A stretch of 64,000 nt of DNA. Source: Effrenium voratum (Eukaryota; Sar; Dinophyceae; Suessiales; Symbiodiniaceae). A program made the translations under genes and the position numbers. Of this stretch, positions 51,526-61,599 are shown one piece after another. The DNA is taken from positions 646,174-710,173 of the forward strand of contig CAUJNA010002124.1 of assembly GCA_963377175.1 (NCBI GenBank), written 5' to 3'. Each line of letters opens with the position of its first letter. Positions within the stretch are counted from its first letter, which is position 1. A model generated the notes under the pieces. It did not search any database, was not told where the DNA came from, and saw nothing but the letters and a program-made list of their open reading frames with translations.

Positions 51526-52890
51526 ACAAATGTGTTGACGTACCTGTGCAATGAGCGCCAGAGAGCATTAAAAGTAGCAAATCACACCTGCGTCAGCCAA
51601 GGAAAATGCGTTGAAAAGCGCTAAGGCACGCGTAGTGCGAGGCTAGTGCGAAGAGAGCTCGATACCACACGAGCTGCGACCAATGAGCTGACAACGCCTG
51701 AGTCTCAGGATTTGTGTGAATCATCGCAACATGCGCCAAGTCCAAGGCCGTTAGGCACGCGGTCGGACTATTTGTCGTGGCAGCCTAGGTTGAAGTCTGA
51801 CATGTTCCGCCCCCTCAAGGGGGAAACCGGCTGCAAGCATGGAAAAAGACACAGTCTGTAGCGCTGCCGCCATGCTTCCGCATCACTGGCACCCAACCTG
51901 AGGCATCAGGTGCTGGAAACAACTCATTTTGAATTTCGAAGGGCCGGGCATGAGCAAGCTCAGAGGGCCGATGTACTTCTGGTATAGTGCTACCTGCAAA
52001 GGGCAGCTGGCAAGATGCCCAAAGACGCCGCTGCAACCCAGTGGCACTCTTGAGCAAGAAAAGATCGAACTGGAGGTCATGCTCAGCAAGCTCGCGGGCA
52101 CGCAGCATGCCTGAAGCCACAGGCCATGGCATTCACCCACAGTCCGTCTCTGCCTTCACTGGTCGAGATGTGATTGGGGTGGCCTGGCATGGCAAACGCC
52201 CTGACCCCTGCACTGCATGACCCCGCATTGCCTGCCTGAGACCCCCTTGTTGTCAAAGGTCAGCACTGCAGTTGCACGCTGCTTTCGCAAGAAGCTCAAA
52301 GCCTGCCCACTTACACGCGTTCCATCAGCGCAGCTAATGGTCCGGGCAAAATGGAGTCGGCAAATGTTCTTTGGGCTCCTTGCCTTGGCAGCCACGACTT
52401 CCGCTGGCCATCTGCACCCATCCTGGCCCCGAGCACCGTGAAAAACCCCGAGCACCCTGTGAAACCAATACGCATGGTATGGAACAAACAAGCTGCTGCT
52501 CCATACACTCCATACCATTCAGTCTTAGCATCATGGATTGCGCACTTGCAACAGCTGTGCAAGCTGCAGCAAAACGCTGGGCGGACAGTCGTTTGCCCCC
52601 AGGCTGTTAAGATTGCGTTGATGGAGGTAGGAGGCAGGCTGGGGCGCCATGTGCAGATTGCAGAGCGTTTGGCAAGGAACTGTCGCAGCCTGCCGAGGCG
52701 CTGGATCCGTGGTCCCACTTTCAATACTAACATTGTGTGCATGGTTGATTCACTGGTTTGCCTGTTTGCCTGTGCCCTTGAAAGCGGGCGTGAACTGGTG
52801 ACCTTTGTGCATGGTCGCCGGTGTCCTTGAAAATGCGTATTAACACGTTGCATGGTGGAGTACTGGCTCGGGCGCCCTGAAACATCCTAT
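51526..52890. other. No supported gene
   Basis: Several open frames on both strands without domains. A plus-strand frame at 52351-52830 and a minus-strand frame over the same bases are both uninterrupted, and neither is convincing. Confidence 0.3.
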
Positions 52891-52891
52891 T

Positions 52892-54190
52892 TTGCACAGT
52901 TGGACAGCACGGAGCAAACGATGGCCGTCGAGCCAACAAGTTGGTTCAACAAGTGGGCACAAGATGTTACAACGACAGCACGGGCAAAGCTTACACGCCG
53001 CTGGAGAATTGGAAAGCGGACAACTGCAGCGACTGGTCCGTGTGCAGCTCTGCACCTGGCGGGCTGCCTTGGAGTCCAGGAGCCGCGTGGCCAGGCGCGT
53101 GCCAAAAAACATGGCCTGTGCGGCCGAGCGGATTCAGGCGAAAGGATCGCCGGAGCGGCCCGAGCAGGTCACAGAATGGTTTAAAGAGGAGCTGGCCGGA
53201 GGGGGGGGGGGCAGAACAGCTCGTGATGACGCCCACACCCCGGCCTGAGATGGACTGACTACTCAGCGGTTTGCTGGCAACATGATGAGAATGATGGCTC
53301 CAATTGCGACCTCCTTGACGGTGTCTGTCTTCGATGTGGAAGAGCGTGCTAACATGTTAGAAAGCTGGGAGGGGGGGGAGGAAAAACAAAACAAAAAAGC
53401 ATCAACATGATGGGGACCGCCCGCTGATTCTTCTCGGTGGTCGCGTTTGCATTCCACCCCAAGGCCGGGAAAGCCACCAAAGGGCGGTGGAAAAGGTGGA
53501 AGTGCAAGGGCCAACCCGATGCGAAGGAAATGCGCGAGCTGTCCGTGGAGAGAGCCCTTGAACATTGCCGTGCAGCTCGGGGACGCACAGATGCGCTAAG
53601 GTTCGCTACGAATCCCTCAGACAATGCACTTACCTTGCTACGCATTGGCCGCGGCCACAACACCTTCCTGCAATCAAGTAGAGCTTCGAGTTTGGGAAAT
53701 GGCGCTCTAGCCCCGACAACGCCGAGAGCATCAACGAAAAGGACGGCTTCAAGTTTCATGGCGAGGGCAAGAGTGCCATCGTCCGAGACGCTGAGGCCCT
53801 CTGCCACACGGCTTGCTGCGAGAACATCGCCCAGAGCCTTTGTCGACAAAGGGCCCGCACTTGAGATCCTGTGCGTGAGGGATGCCCTCGCATGCTCCAC
53901 ACTGAGTGGAGTGTGTCAGCAGCGAGCACCAAATGGCTGACGAACCCGCCAAGCTGGCAGCGCGGCAGGAGATGGCCGATGGGCTGCAGCACGGGATGGT
54001 GCAGCTAGCGCGCCCAAACTTCCAGGCAGTCAAGAAGATTGAGACGTCCTGGGAGAGGTCCAAGGCACAGCCGGAGCTCTGCCACTCCCTTCCCCGCATG
54101 ATGCATACCGCTCTGATAGCCAAAAGGAGCGATAGGCAGCCTAGAAAGGAAAAGGCCTTTGCGGGGCCGAGCAGGTCCATCTGGTGAAGA
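52892..54190 (+). CDS. Plus-strand exon group, product unknown
   Basis: Segments with G/C-rich third positions on the plus strand are as follows. At about 52970-53210: MLQRQHGQSLHAAGELESGQ, ESRSRVARRVPKNMACAAER and IQAKGSPERPEQVTEWFKEE. At about 53430-53595: AFAFHPKAGKATKGRWKRWK and DAKEMRELSVERALEHCRAA. At about 53675-53850: SFEFGKWRSSPDNAESINEK, DGFKFHGEGKSAIVRDAEAL and CHTACCENIAQSLC. At about 53915-54185: EHQMADEPAKLAARQEMADG, LQHGMVQLARPNFQAVKKIE and ELCHSLPRMMHTALI, stop at 54185. This is the only convincing plus-strand host gene in the right half. The opposite strand is also open at 53349-53900 but with poorer codon composition. Confidence 0.45.
53263..53362 (-). CDS. Possible C-terminal membrane exon
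   Basis: Minus-strand ARSSTSKTDTVKEVAIGAII followed by LIMLPANR and a stop. The hydrophobic end could be the last exon of the membrane protein to the right, but it would then lie inside the plus-strand exon group. Chance is possible. Confidence 0.25.
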
Positions 54191-54429
54191 CCTCGTTAGC
54201 GCCACCCGTTTCTACTGTGTGTGGGATGCCCCTGCCCCATGGCTGCCATGACGCAGCCTACTAGCGACCTCTATATTGACTCTGTTGACTCCTCTGCAGC
54301 CAAGTCAGCTTGATTGTATCTGTTTCACTGCGAGTCATGTTCGGGTGTCCAGCATGTATACATGTCAAATCTGCAGTGAGGTTCGGGGATGCGTTTGCGC
54401 TTGGCAGGGAGCGTTGCAAGGGAGCTACG

Positions 54430-55700
54430 CTGCGTTGGGTGAAATGGCAATGAGACGAGGAGGACGTTGACGATGATGCAAAGGATGATGACACTGACCA
54501 GCAGGATGGGCAGAACAACGACCATGCCGATGACGGCATACGTGGCAAACATCATGTGGTGAGTGCAGCAATCAATGTGTTGAAAGTGAGTCCCCGCCCT
54601 GTCAACATGTTCCAAACGCGGCTGCTAGGCACCTGCAGCTCGGCAACGTCCAAGATCTGCAGAGCCTCGCCAACGACACCTTCGGGACATGCTGCAAAAC
54701 AATAGAGCTTTGGCGCCTTGCCAGAAAAGCTAGCCTATGCCCTATCTTAAAGCCGTGCGCAAAAAGCCACCCTCACCACAAATCATAATATGGGCAGGTG
54801 TCGATTCTTGCTGGCACCGGCTCATGCAACCTCATGAGATTAGCACTGTTGCAACCTAGTATCCTATCTGCATACAGGAGCGCTCCATTTCCTCATCTTG
54901 TCCGAATCACAAACATAGCACATCGCCACCTGCTTGCACCCAGTCAAGGCACTCGTCGGCGCAGGTCACCCAAGCCATCAAAGTTGCCCGTGGACAAACA
55001 CAGCACGCTGATTTCGGCACCTCAGCTGCAAAAACTAACTTCATGGCACCCTGGTCGAAACCAGGCACACCTGAATTCTATCCTGCATGCTAGCAGCAGT
55101 GCTTGTCTTATGCACCCAACGTCATGTGCACCTTCACATGCCATGGCTGTTTCCAAAACGAATGGACATGGGGTGCGCTGGAAGACTAACATGGGGCCAA
55201 CACGAGCTCCTGTACAAAGCCCCGATGGAGCACCTGAAGCTTGAAGTTGAGAAAGCACTGGCCAGAAGAACATGGCCTGGGCACTCACATCTGGGCGTCA
55301 AATTTTTGGGCAGCCACCAACTCTGCCTAGGGGCTTCATCATCAGGATGCGCCACAACCTTGCGAAACGAGGCTGGGTTCTCTGGCGTGGGAATGCTACC
55401 TCCCTCTTGGGGCATTCAGCTTCATGGCGGGCAAGCGGCGAGCGTCACGCGCTTGTGGCCAGCCAAAAAGCCAAAGATCCCGGGACGGTGAAGCAGGGGA
55501 GCGCACCTTTTGTGCCAGAGTTTCATGCATGTGGAGAGGAAGCGAGCAGGCAGTGCATGCAAGGTAAGGTTGCGGCAGGGCAACCAGGAGCACTCCGATT
55601 CCAATTGCTTCCTTAATCATGCAGGCCGACTCTGCAGCTGAGACGTACCGCCACACATCTTTTGCAAACCCCAAGCACGCTAAGATTGGGGCCCACATCT
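54430..55700 (-). CDS. Membrane protein, several exons, family unknown
   Basis: At about 55560-55690 the minus strand reads KMWAPILACLGFAKDVWRYV, SAAESACMIKEAIGIGVLLV and ALP, partly hydrophobic. At about 55195-55260 it has LNFKLQVLHRGFVQELVLAP. At about 54600-54690: CPEGVVGEALQILDVAELQV and PSSRVWNMLTG. At about 54430-54560: HHMMFATYAVIGMVVVLPIL and LVSVIILCIIVNVLLVSLPF, a hydrophobic run of over 30 residues that is a confident membrane span. Third positions favour C/G. The order suggests one gene with short introns. No transporter or receptor signature was recognised. Confidence 0.4.
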
Positions 55701-56445
55701 TCAGCTTGGTTGCGCTACTCTGGCAGAAACCACCATCTTCAGCTGCTGCTCAAGGGTACTACAGCCACACCACATGAGGAGATGAGCTACAGCTCACCCC
55801 GAATCACCACATCCCACTAAGAATATAGCGCTCCTCTCTGACCCGTTAGTTTCAAATCAGGCTAGGCGACCATGGCGGAGGTGCGCACCTCTATTCACGG
55901 GCCGGAGATGGAAGCACCGGGGCCGGACTGAAAGATTCCGACAGAGCCAGTCAGTCAACGCCCTCTGGCTCACAAATTGCAACCCGCGCCAGATGTTTCT
56001 TTCACCGATTTTCACCTCTTGGCGAGTCTGATGGTGTCACACCTAGAAACTCCAAAGCCTTTAGCTTCAACTCTTTTCCTCCCTACTCGCCGCAAAGGCA
56101 AGCGATTTCCTGTCGCCCTCTCTTGGATTGCCCCAAAGTCTCAAACCTTCGGACACGGACTCCGGGCGTTCATCCCCGGAATCCGCCTCCCGGAGCTGGG
56201 CTTTGCCTGGCAAAGACGCCATAGCTGTCCGGCGCTCAACTTGGTGCCTCGGCTTCCAAGGGCCCAAGGCTTCCAAGGCTTCAGCGGTTCAACGGTTGCA
56301 TCCCCCGCGCTATCCACCCCTTCGCTGCTATCCCCTTCGGTTCAGAAACTAACTGAACTTGCAGAAGCCTCGCCTAATCCTCATCCTCCTCATCACTGCC
56401 CATCAGCGCGGAGAATTTATTCTTCCTCAGCAGTGGTGAAAAAAA
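55701..56445. other. No supported gene
   Basis: Mixed sequence. A plus-strand frame of 160 codons at 55977 has no domain. The right end leads into the exons of the FHA-protein gene. Confidence 0.3.
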
Positions 56446-56449
56446 GCAC

Positions 56450-57160
56450 CTACCCATAGCCTATCAGCATGGCCAAATCAGTGCAAGCTTCGATGCCACG
56501 GCCGGCTTCACTTTCTTCTCCTTTTTCTCCTCTGCCTTCTCTTCCTGCGTTTCGTGTCGGCGCGCGATCGCTGCAACTCTGAGGCCCTTCGCCTTCTTGG
56601 GCTCTGCGGCCTTTGCTGGCTTCGCCTTGGACGGGATCGGCTCGGGGCCCGAAGCGCCGAAGCGCCGAAGTGCCGAAGTGCGCTAAGAGCTGCCGAGGCA
56701 CGGGGGCGGCAGGAGGGGCTTCGACAGCCGGGGCAGGAGCAGGAGCACTCTCGGCCTACGGGATATGCGCTTAGGACGCAGCAAAACGAGGGCAGCAAGT
56801 GAAGCGTTCAGGCCTTCCCCTTTTTCTTCCCTTTCTTCTTGGGCTCCTCGCACCATGTTACTTGCATCACTTGCATGCTCAGGTTCAAGCAGTTGCGCAA
56901 AACATGCGGTCCGGCTCGAACTCCACCGCAGGCGCTGCTTCATACGTCTGTTCTACCTCCGGCTCCTTTTGCGGCACGGCCTCCTCACGCAAGCGAGAGC
57001 TGACATGGTCTGAGGAAAAGCGCGTGCCATCGTGTCGCTGCGTGCCTCATCTTCAGAGTCGGAGTCTTGGCAAGGGAATTGCGGCGGCTCAAGCTCAACA
57101 CATACCTTCCCCGGGACCTTCCCCAACCGATTGCTGCTACCGAGTGCCCCCTGAGGACCC
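56450..57160 (-). CDS. C-terminal Glu/Lys/Pro-rich exons of the FHA-domain gene
   Basis: Minus-strand exons read VELEPPQFPCQDSDSEDEAR (about 57040-57100), EEAVPQKEPEVEQTYEAAPA (about 56925-56985) and VTWCEEPKKKGKKKGKA (about 56805-56855). They continue AESAPAPAPAVEAPPAAPVP (about 56690-56755) and GPEPIPSKAKPAKAAEPKKA, then a long Glu/Lys helix and AVASKLALI (about 56465-56650). Each starts after an AG-like acceptor but in different frames. They look like a disordered, highly charged tail. I infer they belong to the FHA-domain gene directly upstream on the same strand. A separate gene is possible. Confidence 0.45.
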
Positions 57161-57469
57161 ATTCTGAGGTGTTGACTGCCGAGAAGTGCAAAGGCGTTCT
57201 TTGTACCGGGCATGGGCACCTGATGGCTCTCGAGAGGCATGCAAGCTGAAGGCTCGGCCTGTGCCTCGCGAATCCGGCACCGAGTCAACGAATCAAGGGG
57301 CTTGAGCCGTCTGGCCACGGCAAACGATGGCAAAAGCAGCCCAGGCATGCAATAGACGCAATAGAGGCGTCCACACAGTTGCAACCTGCCTGGCAAGGGT
57401 CTGGTTTAAGGCTCCAACGTGTTCTTCGAAATCCTTTGGCTCAATAAGTGCATAAGTGTTCGCACCCCA

Positions 57470-57955
57470 CTAGACAATCAGCAACCGCAAGAACTCTGGC
57501 GCAGCAAAGCTACTTTGCAGCCAAGGAACTTTTGCCCGTTGAGGACTGTACCATGGGCGGAGCCAAGGTCTTGAAGGAACGTGAAGCAGCCCTGGCGATT
57601 TACCTGTCACATTGCCAGCAATGAAACAGGACGCTGCTGCCAGTTGTCGCCTGCGCATGCTTTCGCGAAACTGTCTCATGACCTAGGACGGGCCAAAGGA
57701 GAAATTGGAGAAATTGAAACACCTTGCCAAACAATCAAGCAAACAAATGCTCAGCATGTGGCCAGCACGAATGTCAACTGGGGGGCATCTCCCAATCGTC
57801 CAAGACTTCTGCGAAGGAGACAGAATGAACCGACCTCAAGCTTCCCGAGCAAGAGCCACGTATGCGCATTTTGTGCCACAAAAGCCAAGCGTCCTATTCG
57901 GTTGCCACTCTTGAAGACATCAAAGCAGGGCACCGAAATGGGGTCTGATGGCTCC
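57470..57955 (-). CDS. FHA-domain exons
   Basis: Four short minus-strand exons give an FHA domain when read in order. EPSDPISVPCFDVFKSGNRI starts after AG before G at about 57952. RSLGRLGDAPQLTFVLAT (about 57765-57815) resembles the GR-x-D strand. GHETVSRKHAQATTGSSVLF (about 57610-57690, again after AG before G) contains the hallmark SRKHA. LQDLGSAHGTVLNGQKFLGC (about 57490-57570) contains the GSAHGTxLNG signature. FHA domains bind phosphothreonine peptides and occur in nuclear signalling and RNA-processing factors. Coiled-coil exons lie upstream and charged exons downstream on the same strand, so the protein is probably coiled coil, FHA, charged tail. Confidence 0.65.
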
Positions 57956-58029
57956 TCGCAAAACTAACTAAGCATCCTTCTTGCGAAGTCACATGCCATT
58001 CCGCTACTCCGCTACTCTGCTACTTTTAT

Positions 58030-60200
58030 CAGATCAGCCCGACGCGGCTCTCCGGGATTCTCTCATTTTGCTGGTTCTGCGCTTCGAATTCACGTCTTAG
58101 TCTTTCTGCCTCTGCCTTGCATCCAGTCGCGTGTCAGCACAGAATTACAAAAGCTCCAACCCGCCTTCCGACGCAGCTCGGCCTCTGCCTTCTTGGTCTC
58201 CTCTTCAGCTTCTTGCTGCTTTTTCTCCAGCAAGGCTTGCCTCACCCTTTCAGCCTGGATGTGTGCAAGCATGCAAGGATACACCCATTTTTGAGCTGGT
58301 ATGAGCTGCGGCCTCTAGAAGCCGCTTGTCGGCCTCTTCCTTGCAACAACGGAATGTGGCCTTCTTCCAACATGCCAACTGATGGCGACCTTCTTCTGCC
58401 TTTCTCGTGAAACCGCCAGCTCAAACTCAGCTTCCTGCAGTGATGCAGGGCAGTCGGAAGCTAAACGCTCGGTCCCGCGATGACACGCGCTGGGTCCTTC
58501 CGGGCCATTGCCGTTCGCGCTTTCCAGAGCGCAATCTTCTCCTCAGTGAAGCTGTCCATTCCGTGAGTTGAACATCTTTGGCTAAGTCTGCGTCGGCTTC
58601 TATCCTCCTGATCTCTTCTTCGCGCTCTTTCCGAACGCGCTCCTGCACTCCAAGCTGCCTTCAGCCTGTGCTTAACAAGCATCAGGTTGGCCAGTCCTCC
58701 TCTTCAATTCTTCTTCTCTCAGCCTCCTCCGCTTCCTTTCTTCGGCGCTCCTCGCAGAGGCTCAAGAAACAGCCCTGGCCTGCGCCTTGGCCCGCTCCTC
58801 CTCTTCCTTGCGCCTGCGCTCTGCCTCTGCCTCCAAAGGCTTGCTGACGGGCTACCGAGGCAAGCACTTCAAAAGTGAGCGCAACTTGGCCAGTTGCACA
58901 AATTACTGGTAACTGGCTTGCAAGTGCCCAGTTGAAATGCCAGGCTCGCCCTTTCCTACACCTACAACAACTGCAAACCGCCTCTTCTTTCTCCCTGCGT
59001 TCCTCGTCCTCCTTCCTCGCGATTTCATCCAGGAGCAGGCTAAAGGGACCACTGCTGCACACAAACACAAACACAAAAACACAAAAACACACAAACACAC
59101 AAACACACAAACACACAAACACAAAAACACAAAAACACAAAAACACACAAACACACAAACACACAAACACACAAACACACAAACACACAAACACACAAAC
59201 ACACAAACAAACAAACAAACAAACAAACAAACAAACAAACAAACACACACACACAATCTCTCTCTCTCTCTTATGCAAAAAGTGGGCTAGCCGGTAAGCC
59301 CTGCACCACTTTTCAAGTTCCTCTTTGGAAACTAGCTCCCTCTCCTCATCAGAGCCTTCACGCCCGAGCACTAAATGCCAGGACACCGCCATTTCTTACA
59401 CACTCAACAAGCCTGGCTCGTCCTCCTTTTTCTCGTCTGCCTCGTGCAGGCATAAAGCACAAACACAGAGAGAGGGAGAACAGGCTGGGAACCAATATCC
59501 AAAGATGGGCAGAAGCACAACGCAACAATGGGAAAAGCCGTTTCCCCTTTCCCACACTTCACACTCCACATGCAGCTCTTGCCTTGAGCAGGGCGCGCTT
59601 GGCAGCGCGTTGCTGCCGCACTAGCTCTTGCCGGGCAGCCTCTTCCGCCTCGGCGGCCTTGCAGCTCGGCTTAAGACTGGTATGTCCGACACCACTGAAG
59701 CTAGCATCGCAACTCAGCATCAAAACCTGTCATGCGAATAAGCTGTTTGAAGCAGGCGTTATTCTATCTTCAGATTATCGCGCGTTTTGTGCTGTCCAAA
59801 AGCTCTCCATGCTGTGCGCTATGAAAATTCTACAGTGCCTCCGCTTCCTGCCGCAGACGCTCCGCCTTCTCTGCAGGGTCCTGAAAACAGGGGAGGTAAA
59901 AAAAAACTTCAATAAACAAATGCACTCTCAAAAAGCTGGCGTATGAACCCCACCCAGCATGCATATTCCCTTGTTTATGATGATGACTTTGAAGGGAAGC
60001 ATCCGAAGGGCTTGAATTGCATGAGCTGACCGGATGATGCCAGGCCTCCGTGTCCTCGACTTCAAGCGGGCTACCTGCGCGCGCACACTGCACAACCCAA
60101 GCTGCTCATCTCGGCACGGTGCCTTTGGCTTCGTCTTCCGCCTTCTGTCGTCTTGGCCCCTCCGGTCTCTTCGAGCGAACTTGCCTCAGCGGCGACACGC
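58030..60200 (-). CDS. Coiled-coil exons, probably the N-terminal part of the FHA-domain gene
   Basis: At least twelve short exons rich in Glu, Lys, Arg and Ala lie on the minus strand: RPEGPRRQKAEDEAKGTVP (about 60110-60180), DPAEKAERLRQEAEAL (about 59835-59880), CKAAEAEEAARQELVRQQRA with AKRALLKA (about 59585-59675) and HEADEKKEDEPG (about 59420-59450). Next are EGSDEERELVSKEELEKWCR (about 59300-59365), LLLDEIARKEDEERREKEEA (about 58980-59045), LEAEAERRRKEEEERAKAQA (about 58770-58840) and ERRRKEAEEAERRRIEEEDW (about 58685-58755). The last are RVRKEREEEIRRIEADADLA with the TEEKIALWKAR stretch (about 58490-58650), EAEFELAVSRERQKKVAI (about 58380-58435), KEEADKRLLEAAA, ERVRQALLEKKQQEAEEETK (about 58165-58255) and AEAERLRREFEAQNQQNERI (about 58035-58115). 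This is a long charged coiled coil split by many introns. Confidence 0.55.
59060..59270. repeat. CACAAA microsatellite inside an intron of the coiled-coil gene
   Basis: ACACAAACACAAAAACACA units run into (CAAA)n and (CA)n and a (CT)n end. It lies between two coiled-coil exons, so it is intronic. Confidence 0.95.
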
Positions 60201-60535
60201 ATCTCATGCGATCGCCTGGGCGGCCCCGCCTCTGTCCAGGATGTTCGGTTTGAGTTCGCTTGGTTGCCGGATGTGCGTAGAAAAAAGCGCCTGGCTTTGA
60301 GCGTGACTCCACCTGGGCAAAGCGGCAACATGACGTACCACCCCTACAGAGTAGGAACAGATTCTGCATGAGGATATCATAGGACACTTAGGGCTAGCAC
60401 TCGGATCCAGCCCGGAGGCAATCCTGTGGAGTCGGTGGACCGGTGCGAGGTCGCGGTTCGCTTCTTTGTCTTGGCCATGGCGGCAACCAGGCTGGTCGTA
60501 ATTGTGTATATCTATCTGTGTATGCATGCATCTGC
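60201..60535. other. No supported gene
   Basis: Minus-strand frames are open but have no coiled-coil or other pattern. The first exon and promoter of the coiled-coil gene may lie here. No spliced-leader acceptor could be pinned down. Confidence 0.3.
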
Positions 60536-60700
60536 AAACATGTATATATATATATATATGTGAGTGTGCGTGTATACATATAGATATATATAACGTATGT
60601 TATACATAACTTCTGTGTATGTGCATATATTATACACATATATATAGACACATATGTGTGTGTGTGTACGTGTGGGTGTGTGTGACAGGCGTCTACATGT
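60536..60700. repeat. TA/TG-rich microsatellite
   Basis: (TA)n, TATACATA and (TG)n tracts make an AT-rich island in otherwise GC-rich sequence. DNA here is easily melted. Open frames with Tyr/Ile/Cys repeats are spurious. Confidence 0.9.
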
Positions 60701-61595
60701 GTACACGTGCGCATCCGGGGGGCTCTGTCTTTGCTAGCGTGTGGTGGGCTGCCTTCACCCAACAAAGCGTCATTCTTTGGCAAGTGCTGGAGGGGCATGG
60801 AGGGGGGGCGGCACCGAACTTGCATTGAACTGACGGAAATGAGATGGGCAGCTGTTGCATTCGGGCACCAGAATGAAGGGCTGCCTGGTCTGCCATGAAG
60901 CTGCAAGAGGCAAGGCTTAGCAGCTTCGCATGCGGGTATGTGGGTGTCTTGCTTGCCTCGCTCTGCCTTTTTCCTCACGGGCATGGCCTCTGGCCAGCGC
61001 CCAAGCTCCGAAAGTGTACACTGCCTTGTTCGCGCTGATTGGCACCAGCAGGGCCGCTTTTCACGTGGGAACACAGCTTTAAAAAAATATGTCGAAACAG
61101 AGGCCCTAATGCCCGTGTCACATGCTCAGATACGTGACAATCCTGCTCAAAGAGCTTGTCCCCATTCAAGAATCAAACCAAAGTCCCATGCGTCAGCTTG
61201 CTCTGGGAACGATTCATGGAACGAACTGCCAAAGCAGGCGTGCTGACCCAGTCTAAAAATTCCAAGACCTAACTTTAACTTATCGAAATCCTAAACAAGA
61301 TCATCTGTGACCCCCAGACCTGTCACCGGTTTGGTCTCAAATCTCTGGGGGCGCACTCACTCCAAACTGCCAAGCACAAAGCGATGGGATTGCAAACCTT
61401 ATGGGTCCGCACGGCAAAAGCGACAGGCAGCACATGAGGCATGAATCTTCTTGCATGGGCGCGAAGTTTGACAGCGACAAAGAGTTGCCCATGATAAATC
61501 CCTTGCTTGCCCATCTCGCACTGCAATCAAACAATGTAACAATACAAGCAACAAGTCGTCGAAACTAAGTGCAGCCCCTTCCGGCCGAGCCTTGC
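60701..61595. other. No supported gene
   Basis: No convincing exon. The 3' part or terminator region of the transporter gene on the right is probably within 61.2-61.6 kb. Confidence 0.3.
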
Positions 61596-61599
61596 CCTT

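Noticed and set aside
53349..53900. Minus-strand frame of 183 codons with Leu/Ala-rich stretches
   Set aside because: The opposite strand over the same bases has clearly better third-position G/C use and more typical residue mix, so this is taken as its shadow.
59040..59297. Cys/Val-rich and Thr/His/Lys-rich frames
   Set aside because: They are translations of the CACAAA microsatellite in an intron.
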